Positions 43,701 through 51,602 of a DNA stretch of 58,720 nucleotides are shown piece after piece. The position numbers were made by a program, and so were the translations under genes. Every line of letters begins with the position of its first letter. The first letter of the stretch is position 1. The notes beneath the pieces are model-generated. The model saw nothing but the letters and a program-made list of their open reading frames with translations. It was not told the DNA's origin and ran no database searches. This DNA comes from Sphingobacterium haloxyli (GTDB taxonomy: Bacteria; Bacteroidota; Bacteroidia; Sphingobacteriales; Sphingobacteriaceae): the NCBI RefSeq assembly GCF_002980525.1, contig NZ_PVBQ01000021.1, positions 1-58,720 on the forward strand, written 5' to 3'.

Positions 43701-45046
43701 TGTGTGGTTAAATGTAACGATTTCGCATCTGTTCCCTTGCCATCAAATTGAAGGTCGAATCCCGTTGTTCCGATTTCTTTGGAGCGTATGAATTTTCCCA
43801 AGTCAAAGGAAACGGCTGTAGCCTTACCGGTATATTGCAGGGTAGGTTTTATGACGACGGTACTTTCGGTAGAAAGTTCACCTAGGGCCGTTATGGCCGT
43901 TCCATCGACATCAAATAGATGATAGTATCCGCTAAGTACGCCTTGATATTCCACCGTTTCCAAAAGATGAAGTTGGTCCGGTAGGGAAAAAGAAGGTTGA
44001 TTGGACAGTTCGGATACGAGCTCTTCGACATCTTTTGCGGAACTTTGTAAACTTGTCAACGCAAAGCGGAATCTCGTTTGCTCAATATCGGGTAAACCAT
44101 CAATTGTGAAGTCTCCTTGCAAGCTGGTTTGCGTCCCTGTCTTTAGATGCACATCGCGTGCTTTTAGGTGTTCGATTGTTCCTGATACCGATGCATGAAC
44201 CACATCTGTCGTGAACCGGACATCTTTCATATCAGGTGCAAAAAATTCAATATCGCGCGAATCGACGAATGCATCATCAAGTGTGCCTTCAATGCGTACT
44301 TTTTTGATGAAATCCGAGAAGTCTGCAAAATTATTGTAATAGAAAGCGAGATAGTCGCCTACCTTAGAGCGGTTGGTATGCAACACGAGATCGGTAAATT
44401 CCATTTTTGTGTTGGATACATAAGATTCCGCGCTGAATTCTTGGAGGTATAATCCACATTTCTCTTTGAATGTAAGATTATGCACATCCGCTTGTAGGGT
44501 GGTATCTGTATAACGGATGGTTCTAAAGTCGCCCGAAATATCGGTTAAATCCAAATTAGTAAAATCTACACCGCGGTTGTGGTGATTAAAACGATGATCG
44601 GTCAGTTTGAAATGGTTGTCGTGCAAGGTAACGCGTTGCAAATCCAATTGTATGTTGGTTGTTTTCGAAATCTTGTTTTCTTTTTTTGGTGAGAAATAAT
44701 CAATCAGGAAACTAGCGTTAGTGCTGTCCTTATATATTTCGTAGTTAATAAAAGCGCTGTCTAATGTCACTTGCTGAATCCCGATCTGCTTGTTCCATAA
44801 TTTTACGAGGGAAATGCGAGCGGTTGCACTTTTGGCTGATAACAGGGTTTTACCATTGCGATCGTTGATGAAAAAATTATGCAGCTCCAACGAGCGAAAG
44901 GGTGTGAAATACACGCGTTCTAACGAAATGTCCGTTTGAAGCTCTTCACTTAAGTAGTTTGCGACCTTTTTGGTAACGTAAGTCTGTATGGCAGGATAGC
45001 GTAATAAGAAAATAGCCAATACCGTTAGCAACATGATGCTAAGCAA
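40706..45046 (-). CDS. tamB: TamB/DUF490-family translocation and assembly module protein
   Basis: A very large (1446 residues from the TTG at 45046) envelope protein that bridges the inner and outer membranes. An N-terminal helix (LLTVLAIFLLRYP) anchors a long repetitive beta-taco groove thought to conduct lipids or aid barrel assembly. The C-terminal DUF490 domain is at ~1000-1446 (INLENNIGSLTGVGTGDISLRISSLG, GNPAEAIINLSATYQ). Upstream of the TTG the frame stays open to 45095 and reads K-K-I-L-K-I-T-S-I-T, the basic N-terminus expected of TamB. No ATG, GTG or TTG is there, so the true start may be a rare codon near 45079. It is divergent from tsaD. Confidence 0.9.
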   Translation of the reverse strand: MLSIMLLTVLAIFLLRYPAIQTYVTKKVANYLSEELQTDISLERVYFTPFRSLELHNFFINDRNGKTLLSAKSATARISLVKLWNKQIGIQQVTLDSAFINYEIYKDSTNASFLIDYFSPKKENKISKTTNIQLDLQRVTLHDNHFKLTDHRFNHHNRGVDFTNLDLTDISGDFRTIRYTDTTLQADVHNLTFKEKCGLYLQEFSAESYVSNTKMEFTDLVLHTNRSKVGDYLAFYYNNFADFSDFIKKVRIEGTLDDAFVDSRDIEFFAPDMKDVRFTTDVVHASVSGTIEHLKARDVHLKTGTQTSLQGDFTIDGLPDIEQTRFRFALTSLQSSAKDVEELVSELSNQPSFSLPDQLHLLETVEYQGVLSGYYHLFDVDGTAITALGELSTESTVVIKPTLQYTGKATAVSFDLGKFIRSKEIGTTGFDLQFDGKGTDAKSLHLTTHGHLSDLLFKKYPYRHVEVEGEILDGVLFAHGEIDDRNAVLAFNGEANWQDSVPMYEFNSTIAHLNLKRLHLYPRDSIVVSQSNIQARLHGNSLNSLNGHISSDHLQFSTTRGDFIMNYLDFESEGDERSKKLTLKSDVVDGVMSGQIDLSSIGAYFRSLAMRYAPAISLESRPYNPQNFDLHINVKTFAPISALFDPDLELENGAHLTANFSSDNYTANFDAFSPVVSYKGMKITNLALTEKADNQAFSLDVTADRFSFSDSAYVDQIAINNVLANDSLTFHVALSETNRPNYLKLNGNIHFGHNQPANIRFEQSEIILNNESWAINQDADLRVSKGKFYLNNLRIAKDRQEVTLNGILSNEDDKLDIAFKDFSLASLSGITRPLGIDLIGHLSGEMQIYSVFGSPTLSANIATTPIVYNNLPIGNLQLNADFDPQTGLVQLRSQLLDVDGDGITVSGSYDVNSEDEALHLKGTVKNIDLGIVQPFLRTLVSNLYGTMSGEVTINGTIRQPKISGTTHIKDASFLVNYLQTRYYISDQHSAIQKNTIILNNLLLNDVRNATARANGEINLNMLRDPTLTIDVAADNFQILNTARKDNELFFGTAYASGTFRFNGPTSAMVMDINARPDPNTVITLPFNTSLKVGDNDFIYFINPNSAERETSISKRLFQGLTMNMNITVTPDAEINLENNIGSLTGVGTGDISLRISSLGDFEMFGDYHVISGKFHFTAQDFFNKFFDLKEGGTIRWAGNPAEAIINLSATYQQRTSIAPLYNAAGRAENNDRILAQADMILKGTLSQPDVSFDLNFPQTPYIKDELQGYLSDVNNVNQQAISLIVRRSFTPASTQEFGREVNNTLLSAGTEIAFNQLNSIISQSLNMNFLDLNIRSFNDASASLRFFDDRLVFTGGVTDRSQNQLNDLMLFSDQIATDAEVTFRLRQDGNLVLRAYNRLNTRNFLFTPYSDYISAVGVVYRQEFNSLSEFWRKLWLWNERKKREEE

Positions 45047-45078
45047 GGTAATCGACGTTATTTTAAGTATTTTTTTGA

Positions 45079-45086
45079 TATTTTTG
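45079..45086 (+). promoter_or_regulatory. -7 promoter element of tsaD
   Basis: TATTTTTG fits TAnnTTTG, 22 bases before the tsaD ATG. It overlaps the probable real N-terminus of tamB on the other strand. Confidence 0.45.
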
Positions 45087-45108
45087 TGTTCTATTTAAAT
45101 ATTGTACA

Positions 45109-46110
45109 ATGGCTGTTATCCTCGGTATCGAGTCTTCCTGTGATGAAACTTCCGCCGCTATCTGTATAGACGGTGAAATTAAATCAAATATTATTGCTGG
45201 TCAAGCAATTCATGCAAAATATGGAGGTGTGGTTCCCGAATTAGCATCGCGTGCACATCAACTACATATCATCCCTACAGTGGATGAAGCCATTCAACAG
45301 GCAAAAATACACAAAAATGACGTGGATGCGGTAGCTTTTACGCGCGGCCCGGGACTTTTAGGTTCACTTTTGGTCGGGACCTCTTTTGCTAAATCTTTTG
45401 CATTGGCTCGTCAGATTCCGTTAATAGAGGTTAATCATATGCAAGCACATATCCTTGCCCATTTTATAGAGGACCCTAAGCCCAGTTTTCCTTTTCTTTG
45501 TCTTACGGTATCGGGCGGACATACACAGATTGTCCTAGTGAAAGACTATTTTGAAATGGAGCTACTTGGACAGACGCTTGATGACGCAGCCGGAGAAGCC
45601 TTCGACAAAACCGCTAAAATACTGAACTTGCCGTATCCTGGCGGACCGTTAATCGATAGATATGCACAGGAGGGAAACCCAGAGGCATATAAATTGCCCG
45701 AACCGCAGATTCCTGAATTGAATTTCAGCTTTTCCGGTCTCAAAACTGCCATTTTATATATGGTACAGGCGGAAGAAAAGAAAAATCCAAATTTTTTAAC
45801 GGAGAATATAGCTGACGTATGCGCTTCGGTGCAACAGCGTATTGTTTCTATTTTGTTGAATAAGTTGAAGAAGGCGGCGAAACAAACAGGTGTACGGGAT
45901 ATAGCGATTGCAGGGGGGGTATCTGCCAATTCAGGGCTTCGCCAAGGCCTGTTAGCGATGGGTGAACAACACCGTTGGAACGTATTTATCCCCAAATTTG
46001 AATACTGCACCGACAACGCCGCTATGATTGCCATTGCCGGTTACCATAAATATCTGCGCAAAGAATTTGTTGGTCAAGATATCGCGCCGCTCGCGAGGAT
46101 GCAGATGTAA
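45109..46110 (+). CDS. tsaD: tRNA N6-adenosine threonylcarbamoyltransferase
   Basis: The catalytic subunit that transfers threonylcarbamoyl to A37 of ANN-decoding tRNAs (t6A). It has 333 residues. The ASKHA ATPase fold starts LGIESSCDETSAA; the metal-binding His pair is H110 and H114 in NHMQAH; VSGGHTQIV and DDAAGEAFDKTAK are the nucleotide and phosphate loops; and CTDNAAMIAIAG is near the C-terminus. The C-terminus (APLARMQM) is intact. Partners TsaB, TsaC and TsaE are not in the window. Confidence 0.96.
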   Translation: MAVILGIESSCDETSAAICIDGEIKSNIIAGQAIHAKYGGVVPELASRAHQLHIIPTVDEAIQQAKIHKNDVDAVAFTRGPGLLGSLLVGTSFAKSFALARQIPLIEVNHMQAHILAHFIEDPKPSFPFLCLTVSGGHTQIVLVKDYFEMELLGQTLDDAAGEAFDKTAKILNLPYPGGPLIDRYAQEGNPEAYKLPEPQIPELNFSFSGLKTAILYMVQAEEKKNPNFLTENIADVCASVQQRIVSILLNKLKKAAKQTGVRDIAIAGGVSANSGLRQGLLAMGEQHRWNVFIPKFEYCTDNAAMIAIAGYHKYLRKEFVGQDIAPLARMQM

Positions 46111-46144
46111 CGATAACAGTGAACCATTTATATCAGTAGAAGCT

Positions 46145-46435
46145 ATGCCGGAGCCGGTCGGTGGTATGTCCGCATTTGTGAACTGGGTCGGAAAAAACTA
46201 CGCGTATCCCGATAGAGCGTTGGAACAAGGAATTAAAGGAAGCGTAATAGCTACGTTTGTCGTGGAAACAGATGGCTCTTTAACCGATATTGCGATATTG
46301 CTAGATATTGGTTTTGGTACGGGTGATGAGGCTATCCGTGTGCTAAAAAAAGCGGCAAAATGGAAACCTGGGGTTCAAAATGGCGTTCCTGTCCGGGTGA
46401 AATATACCTTGCCTATTAAACTGAGCACGCTGTAA
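46145..46435 (+). CDS. Orphan TonB C-terminal domain, probably 5'-truncated
   Basis: A 96-residue frame that is almost exactly a TonB_C domain: MPEPVGGMSAFVNWVGKNYAYP, GIKGSVIATFVVETDGSLTDI, EAIRVLKKAAKWKPG and PVRVKYTLPI. A working energy transducer needs an N-terminal membrane helix and periplasmic linker, and neither precedes it. The homology runs back in frame only a few codons (EPFISVEA) to about 46120, just after the tsaD stop. It is most likely a remnant. A longer start at 46028 lies inside tsaD and adds unrelated residues. Function as a free soluble domain is possible but unproven. Confidence 0.65.
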   Translation: MPEPVGGMSAFVNWVGKNYAYPDRALEQGIKGSVIATFVVETDGSLTDIAILLDIGFGTGDEAIRVLKKAAKWKPGVQNGVPVRVKYTLPIKLSTL

Positions 46436-46637
46436 GGTAAACCCTTGATTTTTACCTCTCACTCATCACCCTTGCCCCTAAATCTCCCCATTTACAATTT
46501 ATGGTATTTTTATTGCTAGTACTTTGAGATCGTTTCAATATACGAGCTATGAAAAGTAATATGTGCCAAGCAAATCGCGTTTTAATTCATAAATCGATAT
46601 CAAAGTGTCATCTAATTACTAGAAAATTAATAAAAGT

Positions 46638-47453
46638 ATGAGCGTAAAGAAAAAAGACAATTCAAGATGGTTACATGTTGCTATCTCTTGGGGAGCTAGT
46701 ATCGTTATTGTTGGTGTTCTGTTTAAAATACTTTATATAGGAGGTTCGTTTGCCAACTATATGATCGGTATTGGATTAGCGGTAGAAGCCTTTCTATTTT
46801 TCTTGATGGGGTTCAATCCACCACCAAAAGAACCCGCATGGGAGAGGGTATATCCTGAATTGGACGAGAACTACGCTGGAGAGTTGCCACAGCATGCCGT
46901 TGTACGTAGTCAGCAGCCGACTGGACCCTCAGCGACAGAAGCATTAGACAAGATGTTCGCGGATGCGAAGATAGAGCCTGTTATGATTGAAAATCTAGGA
47001 AGAGGCTTGCGTGATTTCAGTGATAAAGTTTCGGCTATTAACCAAATATCGGATGTGTCATTCGCTGCGAATGAGTTTACGGAAAAATTAAAATATGCGA
47101 GCTCCAAATTTGACAATTTAAGTTTAGCTTTTGAAAAAGCGTCTGCAAATCTCGTATCCATGTCTAACACGAACATGGATACCGCTGGTTATCATCAGCA
47201 AGTACAAAATCTCACTAACAACCTGAAATCGTTGAACGAGATGTACGAACGGGAATTACGTGATTCGGCATCCCATCTGCAATCCATGAATCAATTCTAT
47301 GAAAGCTTAAGTTATACAATGAAAAACTTCAATGAATCCCTAGATGATTCGAAGGCATTTAAAGAAGAAGTGAATAAGTTGGCGAAGAACCTAGCAGCTT
47401 TGAATACCGTGTATGGCGGTATGTTGACAGCAATGAATCAGCCACGTGTGTAG
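46638..47453 (+). CDS. gldL: T9SS/gliding motility motor subunit GldL
   Basis: An inner-membrane half of the proton-driven rotary motor that powers type IX secretion and gliding. It has 271 residues. Two helices are at ~14-34 (VAISWGASIVIVGVLFKILYI) and ~40-59 (NYMIGIGLAVEAFLFFLMGF), with the conserved in-membrane Glu (E50). A long cytosolic coiled-coil tail rich in Asn/Ser/Lys follows. gldM follows after 31 bases. The upstream gap (46436-46637) is AT-rich and holds no other gene. Confidence 0.93.
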   Translation: MSVKKKDNSRWLHVAISWGASIVIVGVLFKILYIGGSFANYMIGIGLAVEAFLFFLMGFNPPPKEPAWERVYPELDENYAGELPQHAVVRSQQPTGPSATEALDKMFADAKIEPVMIENLGRGLRDFSDKVSAINQISDVSFAANEFTEKLKYASSKFDNLSLAFEKASANLVSMSNTNMDTAGYHQQVQNLTNNLKSLNEMYERELRDSASHLQSMNQFYESLSYTMKNFNESLDDSKAFKEEVNKLAKNLAALNTVYGGMLTAMNQPRV

Positions 47454-47484
47454 GAACATCATTTTATAACAAAAAAGGAAAAGA

Positions 47485-49023
47485 ATGGCTTACGGAAGAG
47501 AGACTCCAAGGCAACGCATGATCAATATTTTATATTTGGTATTGCTAGCCTTACTCGCATTAAATGTACCAAACTCCATCTTAGATGCTTTTAAGAATAT
47601 TAACGACAGTCTTGAAGCTTCTAAAACCAATGTAGACAACTCCGTCGAACAGTTGTTTGCTGCATTTGAGAACACAAAATTAAAAGAAGAACCAGAACGG
47701 GCAAAGCCGATCTATGAACAGGCTAAACAGGCTCGCGCTGTTGTAGATGAACTGGATCAATACATTAATGAAGTAAAGCAAGAATTTGAGAAACAAGGCG
47801 GTGGATATGATGAAGATACGGGTGATTTGGTGCGACGTGAAAACGCTGATATTGCACCCCATCTGATGATAAACGGTAAGAGAGGAGCGGAATTAAAAGA
47901 CAAGATAAATAGTACCCGTGAAAAACTGTTGTCGCTATTGAGCGAAGATGATCGGAAATCCGTTTCGTTTTCATTGGAAGCGCAAGATCCGGAGAAATCC
48001 GTGAATGGCAAAAGGAAATGGGAAGAGGTTAACTTTGGAAGCGGAACGCCTTTGACGGCTGCGATGACCACGCTGACCAAAATACAGGTTGACGCACAGA
48101 ATGCAGAATCCGATGTGGTGAAGCTTATTTTGGGCAAGATGGATCAAGCTGTGGTGAATTTGGATAAGTTTGCTGCGGTAGCGGTAGCGCCCACATCTTA
48201 CCTTGTTCAAGGTCAACCCTACACAGCCGAAGTTTTCCTGACCGCTTCAGATTCCAAATCAGAGCCGGCGATTAGTGTAAACGGAAACACGTTAAACGTG
48301 GTGGATGGAAAAGGTGTTTATACCGTCCCTACAAACCAGGAAGGTATTTTTACTTGGACAGGAACTATTAAAGTAAAGCAGACCGATGGCACGATTAAAG
48401 AATATCGTACGCCTGAACAGACCTACCAGGTAGCCAGGCCGTCGGCCGTTGTCTCACCGGATAAAATGAATGTGCTCTATATCGGTGTCAGTAATCCGAT
48501 ATCAGTCTCTGCGCCCGGCACACCTACCAATAAGATCAACGTAAACATGAGTGGAGGTGGAGGCCGTATTTCTGGTTCTGGAGGAAAGTATAGCGTCACG
48601 GTTAGCTCGCCGGGAACAGCTCGCATATCGGTATCCGCCGAAGTAGCGCCCGGTAAAACACAGACGTTGAGTACAACGGAATTTAGAGTTAAGAGAATAC
48701 CAGATCCAATTGCTAAGTTCGGTGGAAAAACAGGCGGCAATATGGCGACCGTTGCATTGAAAGCACAAAATGCTGTATTCGCAACATTGGACAACTTTGA
48801 TTTTGATGCTAAATTCAAGGTCACTAAATTCAGTATGATTATTGCCAAACCAAGGGCAGACGCAATTGTGCTTTCGACAAATGGCGGAACGTTGAGCTCT
48901 AGTATGAAAACGGCGCTCAACGGAATTGTTCCAGGGACCAGAGTGATATTTGATAATATTATAGCGGTGGGTCCGGATGGATCTCCAAGACAATTGAATG
49001 CTGTTGCGTTGACAGCGAATTAG
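47485..49023 (+). CDS. gldM: T9SS/gliding motility motor subunit GldM
   Basis: A 512-residue motor partner of GldL. The N-terminus RQRMINILYLVLLALLALNVP (~9-29) is the single membrane helix that sits inside the GldL ring. The rest is periplasmic: a helical domain (~35-220) followed by Ig-like beta domains (~225-512; VNGNTLNVVDGKGVYTVPT, ISVSAPGTPTNKINVNMSGGGGRI). It transmits torque to the outer-membrane GldK/GldN ring. It ends 20 bases before a strong bidirectional hairpin and faces gldN on the opposite strand, which is not the canonical gldKLMN order. Confidence 0.94.
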   Translation: MAYGRETPRQRMINILYLVLLALLALNVPNSILDAFKNINDSLEASKTNVDNSVEQLFAAFENTKLKEEPERAKPIYEQAKQARAVVDELDQYINEVKQEFEKQGGGYDEDTGDLVRRENADIAPHLMINGKRGAELKDKINSTREKLLSLLSEDDRKSVSFSLEAQDPEKSVNGKRKWEEVNFGSGTPLTAAMTTLTKIQVDAQNAESDVVKLILGKMDQAVVNLDKFAAVAVAPTSYLVQGQPYTAEVFLTASDSKSEPAISVNGNTLNVVDGKGVYTVPTNQEGIFTWTGTIKVKQTDGTIKEYRTPEQTYQVARPSAVVSPDKMNVLYIGVSNPISVSAPGTPTNKINVNMSGGGGRISGSGGKYSVTVSSPGTARISVSAEVAPGKTQTLSTTEFRVKRIPDPIAKFGGKTGGNMATVALKAQNAVFATLDNFDFDAKFKVTKFSMIIAKPRADAIVLSTNGGTLSSSMKTALNGIVPGTRVIFDNIIAVGPDGSPRQLNAVALTAN

Positions 49024-49041
49024 TGGGGAATTACAATTAAT

Positions 49042-49080
49042 AAAAAAATGCCACTCGAACGCGAGTGGCATTTTTTTATT
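49042..49080. terminator. Bidirectional terminator between gldM and gldN
   Basis: A 16-bp perfect stem, AAAAAAATGCCACTCG (49042-49057) with its complement at 49062-49077 and a 4-base loop. A and T runs on both sides make it work in either direction. Confidence 0.9.
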
Positions 49081-49100
49081 ATACCGTATGATATATGTGC

Positions 49101-50240
49101 TTATTCCAAACCTTGCGTTTCTTCTGTTGTCTGCTGAGGTTCTGGGATTTGCTGAGTTTCTGTTTCTAACGGCGTCTCTTCTTCAGCTGTTGTGGGCGTC
49201 GTTGTACTTGATGGGTTGCTGGTAGACGGCGTGTTGTTTTGTTGCTGCACCGGCGGTTGGTAATTTTCAAGTTCTTCGGCGTTCACGCCCTTTGGAGTAG
49301 ACCAAAGTTTTTCTTTATATGCTTCCAGCTTGTCCTCGATCTGTTGGGCGTCCTGCAACTGCTGTAAAGCATTTTCCGCATATTGTGCTTCCTGTCGCAT
49401 GGCGCTAGGCGACGATTCACGAATAATCGTACTGGCAAATTTCCGTTGAACGAACAAGTCATCCATACTCATGTCATAAAGACCTCTATCGGGGTCGGAG
49501 ACATCGACCTTAACAAGCGTATAACGCAATTGCGGAAAGTACAGCCAGAATGCGGGTGTTGATCCTACTGATTCTGCAAGCTCCGCAGAAGAAGAAATGT
49601 CCATCAATGGTGCCACACCGATAATGCGGGTTTCTAAACGACCGCGCTGCTTATCGAAGAATATATCTTCTTTAATTCTAAATTTGGTAACACGCTCAGG
49701 GTTAAATTCATTTAAGGCCATCTGTGCATCGATCTGATTTCCTTCTTCGTCAAAAATCGGAACCAACACGCTATCGGCGAAACGCGCGACACCTTCGCTG
49801 GCGGTCATTTTTGTTTTGAACGAATCGTCTTCCGGACTGTAAGGGGTTAATTTCCCCTCATTCATACCTTTCATGATGGCCTCAATTAAGGACGCGCCCG
49901 GGATGGCATAAATATAGTTCTCCTCGTGGGATAAATCGATGTCTCTCCACACCCGTTTGTAAAAACGGATATTTTTCATGTTCACTTTCGGATAGGAGAA
50001 CGGAACCGCGTCTTCCAGATTACTTGCTTGATAGAAACCGTCCGTTACTGGAATGGTATCCATTAATATATCCTGGTTCGCCGTATCATATAAGGGAGTT
50101 GGTTGCTCATTTCCTAATAAGACGTCCTGTGTAAGTGTATCCAATGTCGTGGTGTCCCGCTGCGATAGGACGTCGACTTCTTGTTGTGCTATAGCATGGT
50201 TAAACCCACATATTAACGCAATTGTGACTAGTGCTTTCAT
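49101..50240 (-). CDS. gldN: T9SS/gliding motility protein GldN
   Basis: A periplasmic partner of GldK in the ring under the outer membrane. It has 379 residues from MKALVTIALICGFNHAIAQ (signal). Conserved GldN stretches include VNMKNIRFYKRVWRDIDLSHEEN, LIEAIMKGMNEGKLTPYSPEDDSF, FRIKEDIFFDKQRGRLETRIIGVAPL and FWLYFPQLRYTL. A low-complexity Gln/Thr/Pro/Glu tail fills the last ~60 residues. An in-frame ATG at 50273, 3 bases past the gldK stop, is a possible longer start. It directly follows gldK, so gldL and gldM, normally between them, are missing from this transcript. Confidence 0.92.
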   Translation of the reverse strand: MKALVTIALICGFNHAIAQQEVDVLSQRDTTTLDTLTQDVLLGNEQPTPLYDTANQDILMDTIPVTDGFYQASNLEDAVPFSYPKVNMKNIRFYKRVWRDIDLSHEENYIYAIPGASLIEAIMKGMNEGKLTPYSPEDDSFKTKMTASEGVARFADSVLVPIFDEEGNQIDAQMALNEFNPERVTKFRIKEDIFFDKQRGRLETRIIGVAPLMDISSSAELAESVGSTPAFWLYFPQLRYTLVKVDVSDPDRGLYDMSMDDLFVQRKFASTIIRESSPSAMRQEAQYAENALQQLQDAQQIEDKLEAYKEKLWSTPKGVNAEELENYQPPVQQQNNTPSTSNPSSTTTPTTAEEETPLETETQQIPEPQQTTEETQGLE

Positions 50241-50276
50241 TTCTGCTAAATTTCTTATAATTCTAGACTCCATCTT

Positions 50277-51575
50277 TTAATATCTTCTTGTTTTACTTTG
50301 ATCGGTTGGCATTTCAAAAGCGGACATTACACACCGGAACCCGATATAGGAATGAGGCTCATATTCGACGACATAATTGCGTGTTTCACTATTTAACTGC
50401 TCACCGTTATCTTTCCACGAACCACCTCTTACCACCTTTCTTTTTAGAGCGTCACTGTCACTTTCATTAGCATCATATAACAGAACTGGATTCAAGTCAT
50501 TGACGAAAGCGATAGCAGAAGGGCTATAGGCGTCCAGTGTCCATTCGGCTACGTTTCCAGCCATATTGTAAATGCCGAATGCATTCGGTGTATACGATTT
50601 TGCCGGTACCGTAAAGGTTGCTCCATCTTGCGAATATGTTCCTTCTCCCTGCTTATAGTTGACGGCTAGTTTCTTTTTGCCTTCTTTTCCGTCAATCGTC
50701 AATCGAGTTCCGGATATAGTATCACGCGGATCCAACTTCCCCTCCGCGGCATATTGCCACTGTGCTTCGGTCGGTAAACTGAATGTGAGGTGATAGCCGC
50801 TCAAATAAGAATTTTTCATGATGCTTGCCATCAATTCTTTTCCTCGCCAGTCGGTATAGGCACGCGCTTGTTTCCAAGTAACGCCAACTACGGGGTAATA
50901 ATCAAACGATTCATGGGTGAAGTAATTGGCATCCATAGAGGCTAGCTGTGCATTCGGGAAATCTTTTGACCAGATATCCTCAATAGGCATCACTGGAACG
51001 GTATCCGTCACATACTCCGTTTCTTCACGTCCGTTTGATTTTAAATACGAAAAGCGATACTTAACAACTTCTTCGTTTAACGCTCTACGGGCTCCCTTCA
51101 TAATAACCATCGGCGCCAATCGTTCTTGAATGGAGGGATCATTGCTTTTCCATAAAGGAGAAACACGCTTTAACCGTTTCCAATCAATTCGGCGTTGGCC
51201 GTCTTCACCGACAATATCTAAAAAGTATTGGTCATCGTTTAGATAATCTGTCACCGCAACGGAATCAGCTACCCAGTTTACAAACTGACGGTACTGTTTG
51301 TTGGTCACTTCCGTTTCGTCTATGAAAAACGCGCTCAGACTGATGTTTTTGCCTACATTTCCACTGTCCAATGAACTCTTGTAGAGAATGGTTCCTGACG
51401 GGACGTAGACCATGCCAGGAGGAGCGGGAAGTTTTCCGCCTCTAAAGGCGGATACCTTTGGCGCGCTATAAAAATTGTTCGATTTACAAGCTGCTACAAC
51501 TATCAGCGATGTTACCAAAGCGATAACAATAGTTCGAGGCTGGGTTAATCTGTGTCTCAAATTCTTCTTATTCAT
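50277..51575 (-). CDS. gldK: T9SS/gliding motility lipoprotein GldK
   Basis: A 432-residue outer-membrane lipoprotein (lipobox VVAAC, Cys30) with an SUMF1/FGE-sulfatase fold and no formylglycine role. It has PPGMVYVPSGTILYKSS, SAFFIDETEVTNKQYRQFVNW, LPTEAQWQYAAEGKLDPRD, FGIYNMAGNVAEWTLDAY and VVRGGSWKDNGEQ. It forms the ring with GldN. GldJ has the same fold, but the immediate gldN neighbour favours GldK. It lies 27 bases after the upstream outer-membrane protein gene, in one transcription unit. Confidence 0.9.
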   Translation of the reverse strand: MNKKNLRHRLTQPRTIVIALVTSLIVVAACKSNNFYSAPKVSAFRGGKLPAPPGMVYVPSGTILYKSSLDSGNVGKNISLSAFFIDETEVTNKQYRQFVNWVADSVAVTDYLNDDQYFLDIVGEDGQRRIDWKRLKRVSPLWKSNDPSIQERLAPMVIMKGARRALNEEVVKYRFSYLKSNGREETEYVTDTVPVMPIEDIWSKDFPNAQLASMDANYFTHESFDYYPVVGVTWKQARAYTDWRGKELMASIMKNSYLSGYHLTFSLPTEAQWQYAAEGKLDPRDTISGTRLTIDGKEGKKKLAVNYKQGEGTYSQDGATFTVPAKSYTPNAFGIYNMAGNVAEWTLDAYSPSAIAFVNDLNPVLLYDANESDSDALKRKVVRGGSWKDNGEQLNSETRNYVVEYEPHSYIGFRCVMSAFEMPTDQSKTRRY

Positions 51576-51602
51576 TATTTATTAAGCTATGGATGTTCGA
51601 TA

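Noticed and set aside
46028..46144. A longer TonB protein starting inside tsaD
   Set aside because: The added residues are the tsaD 3' end read in another frame, contain no membrane helix and do not resemble a TonB N-terminus.
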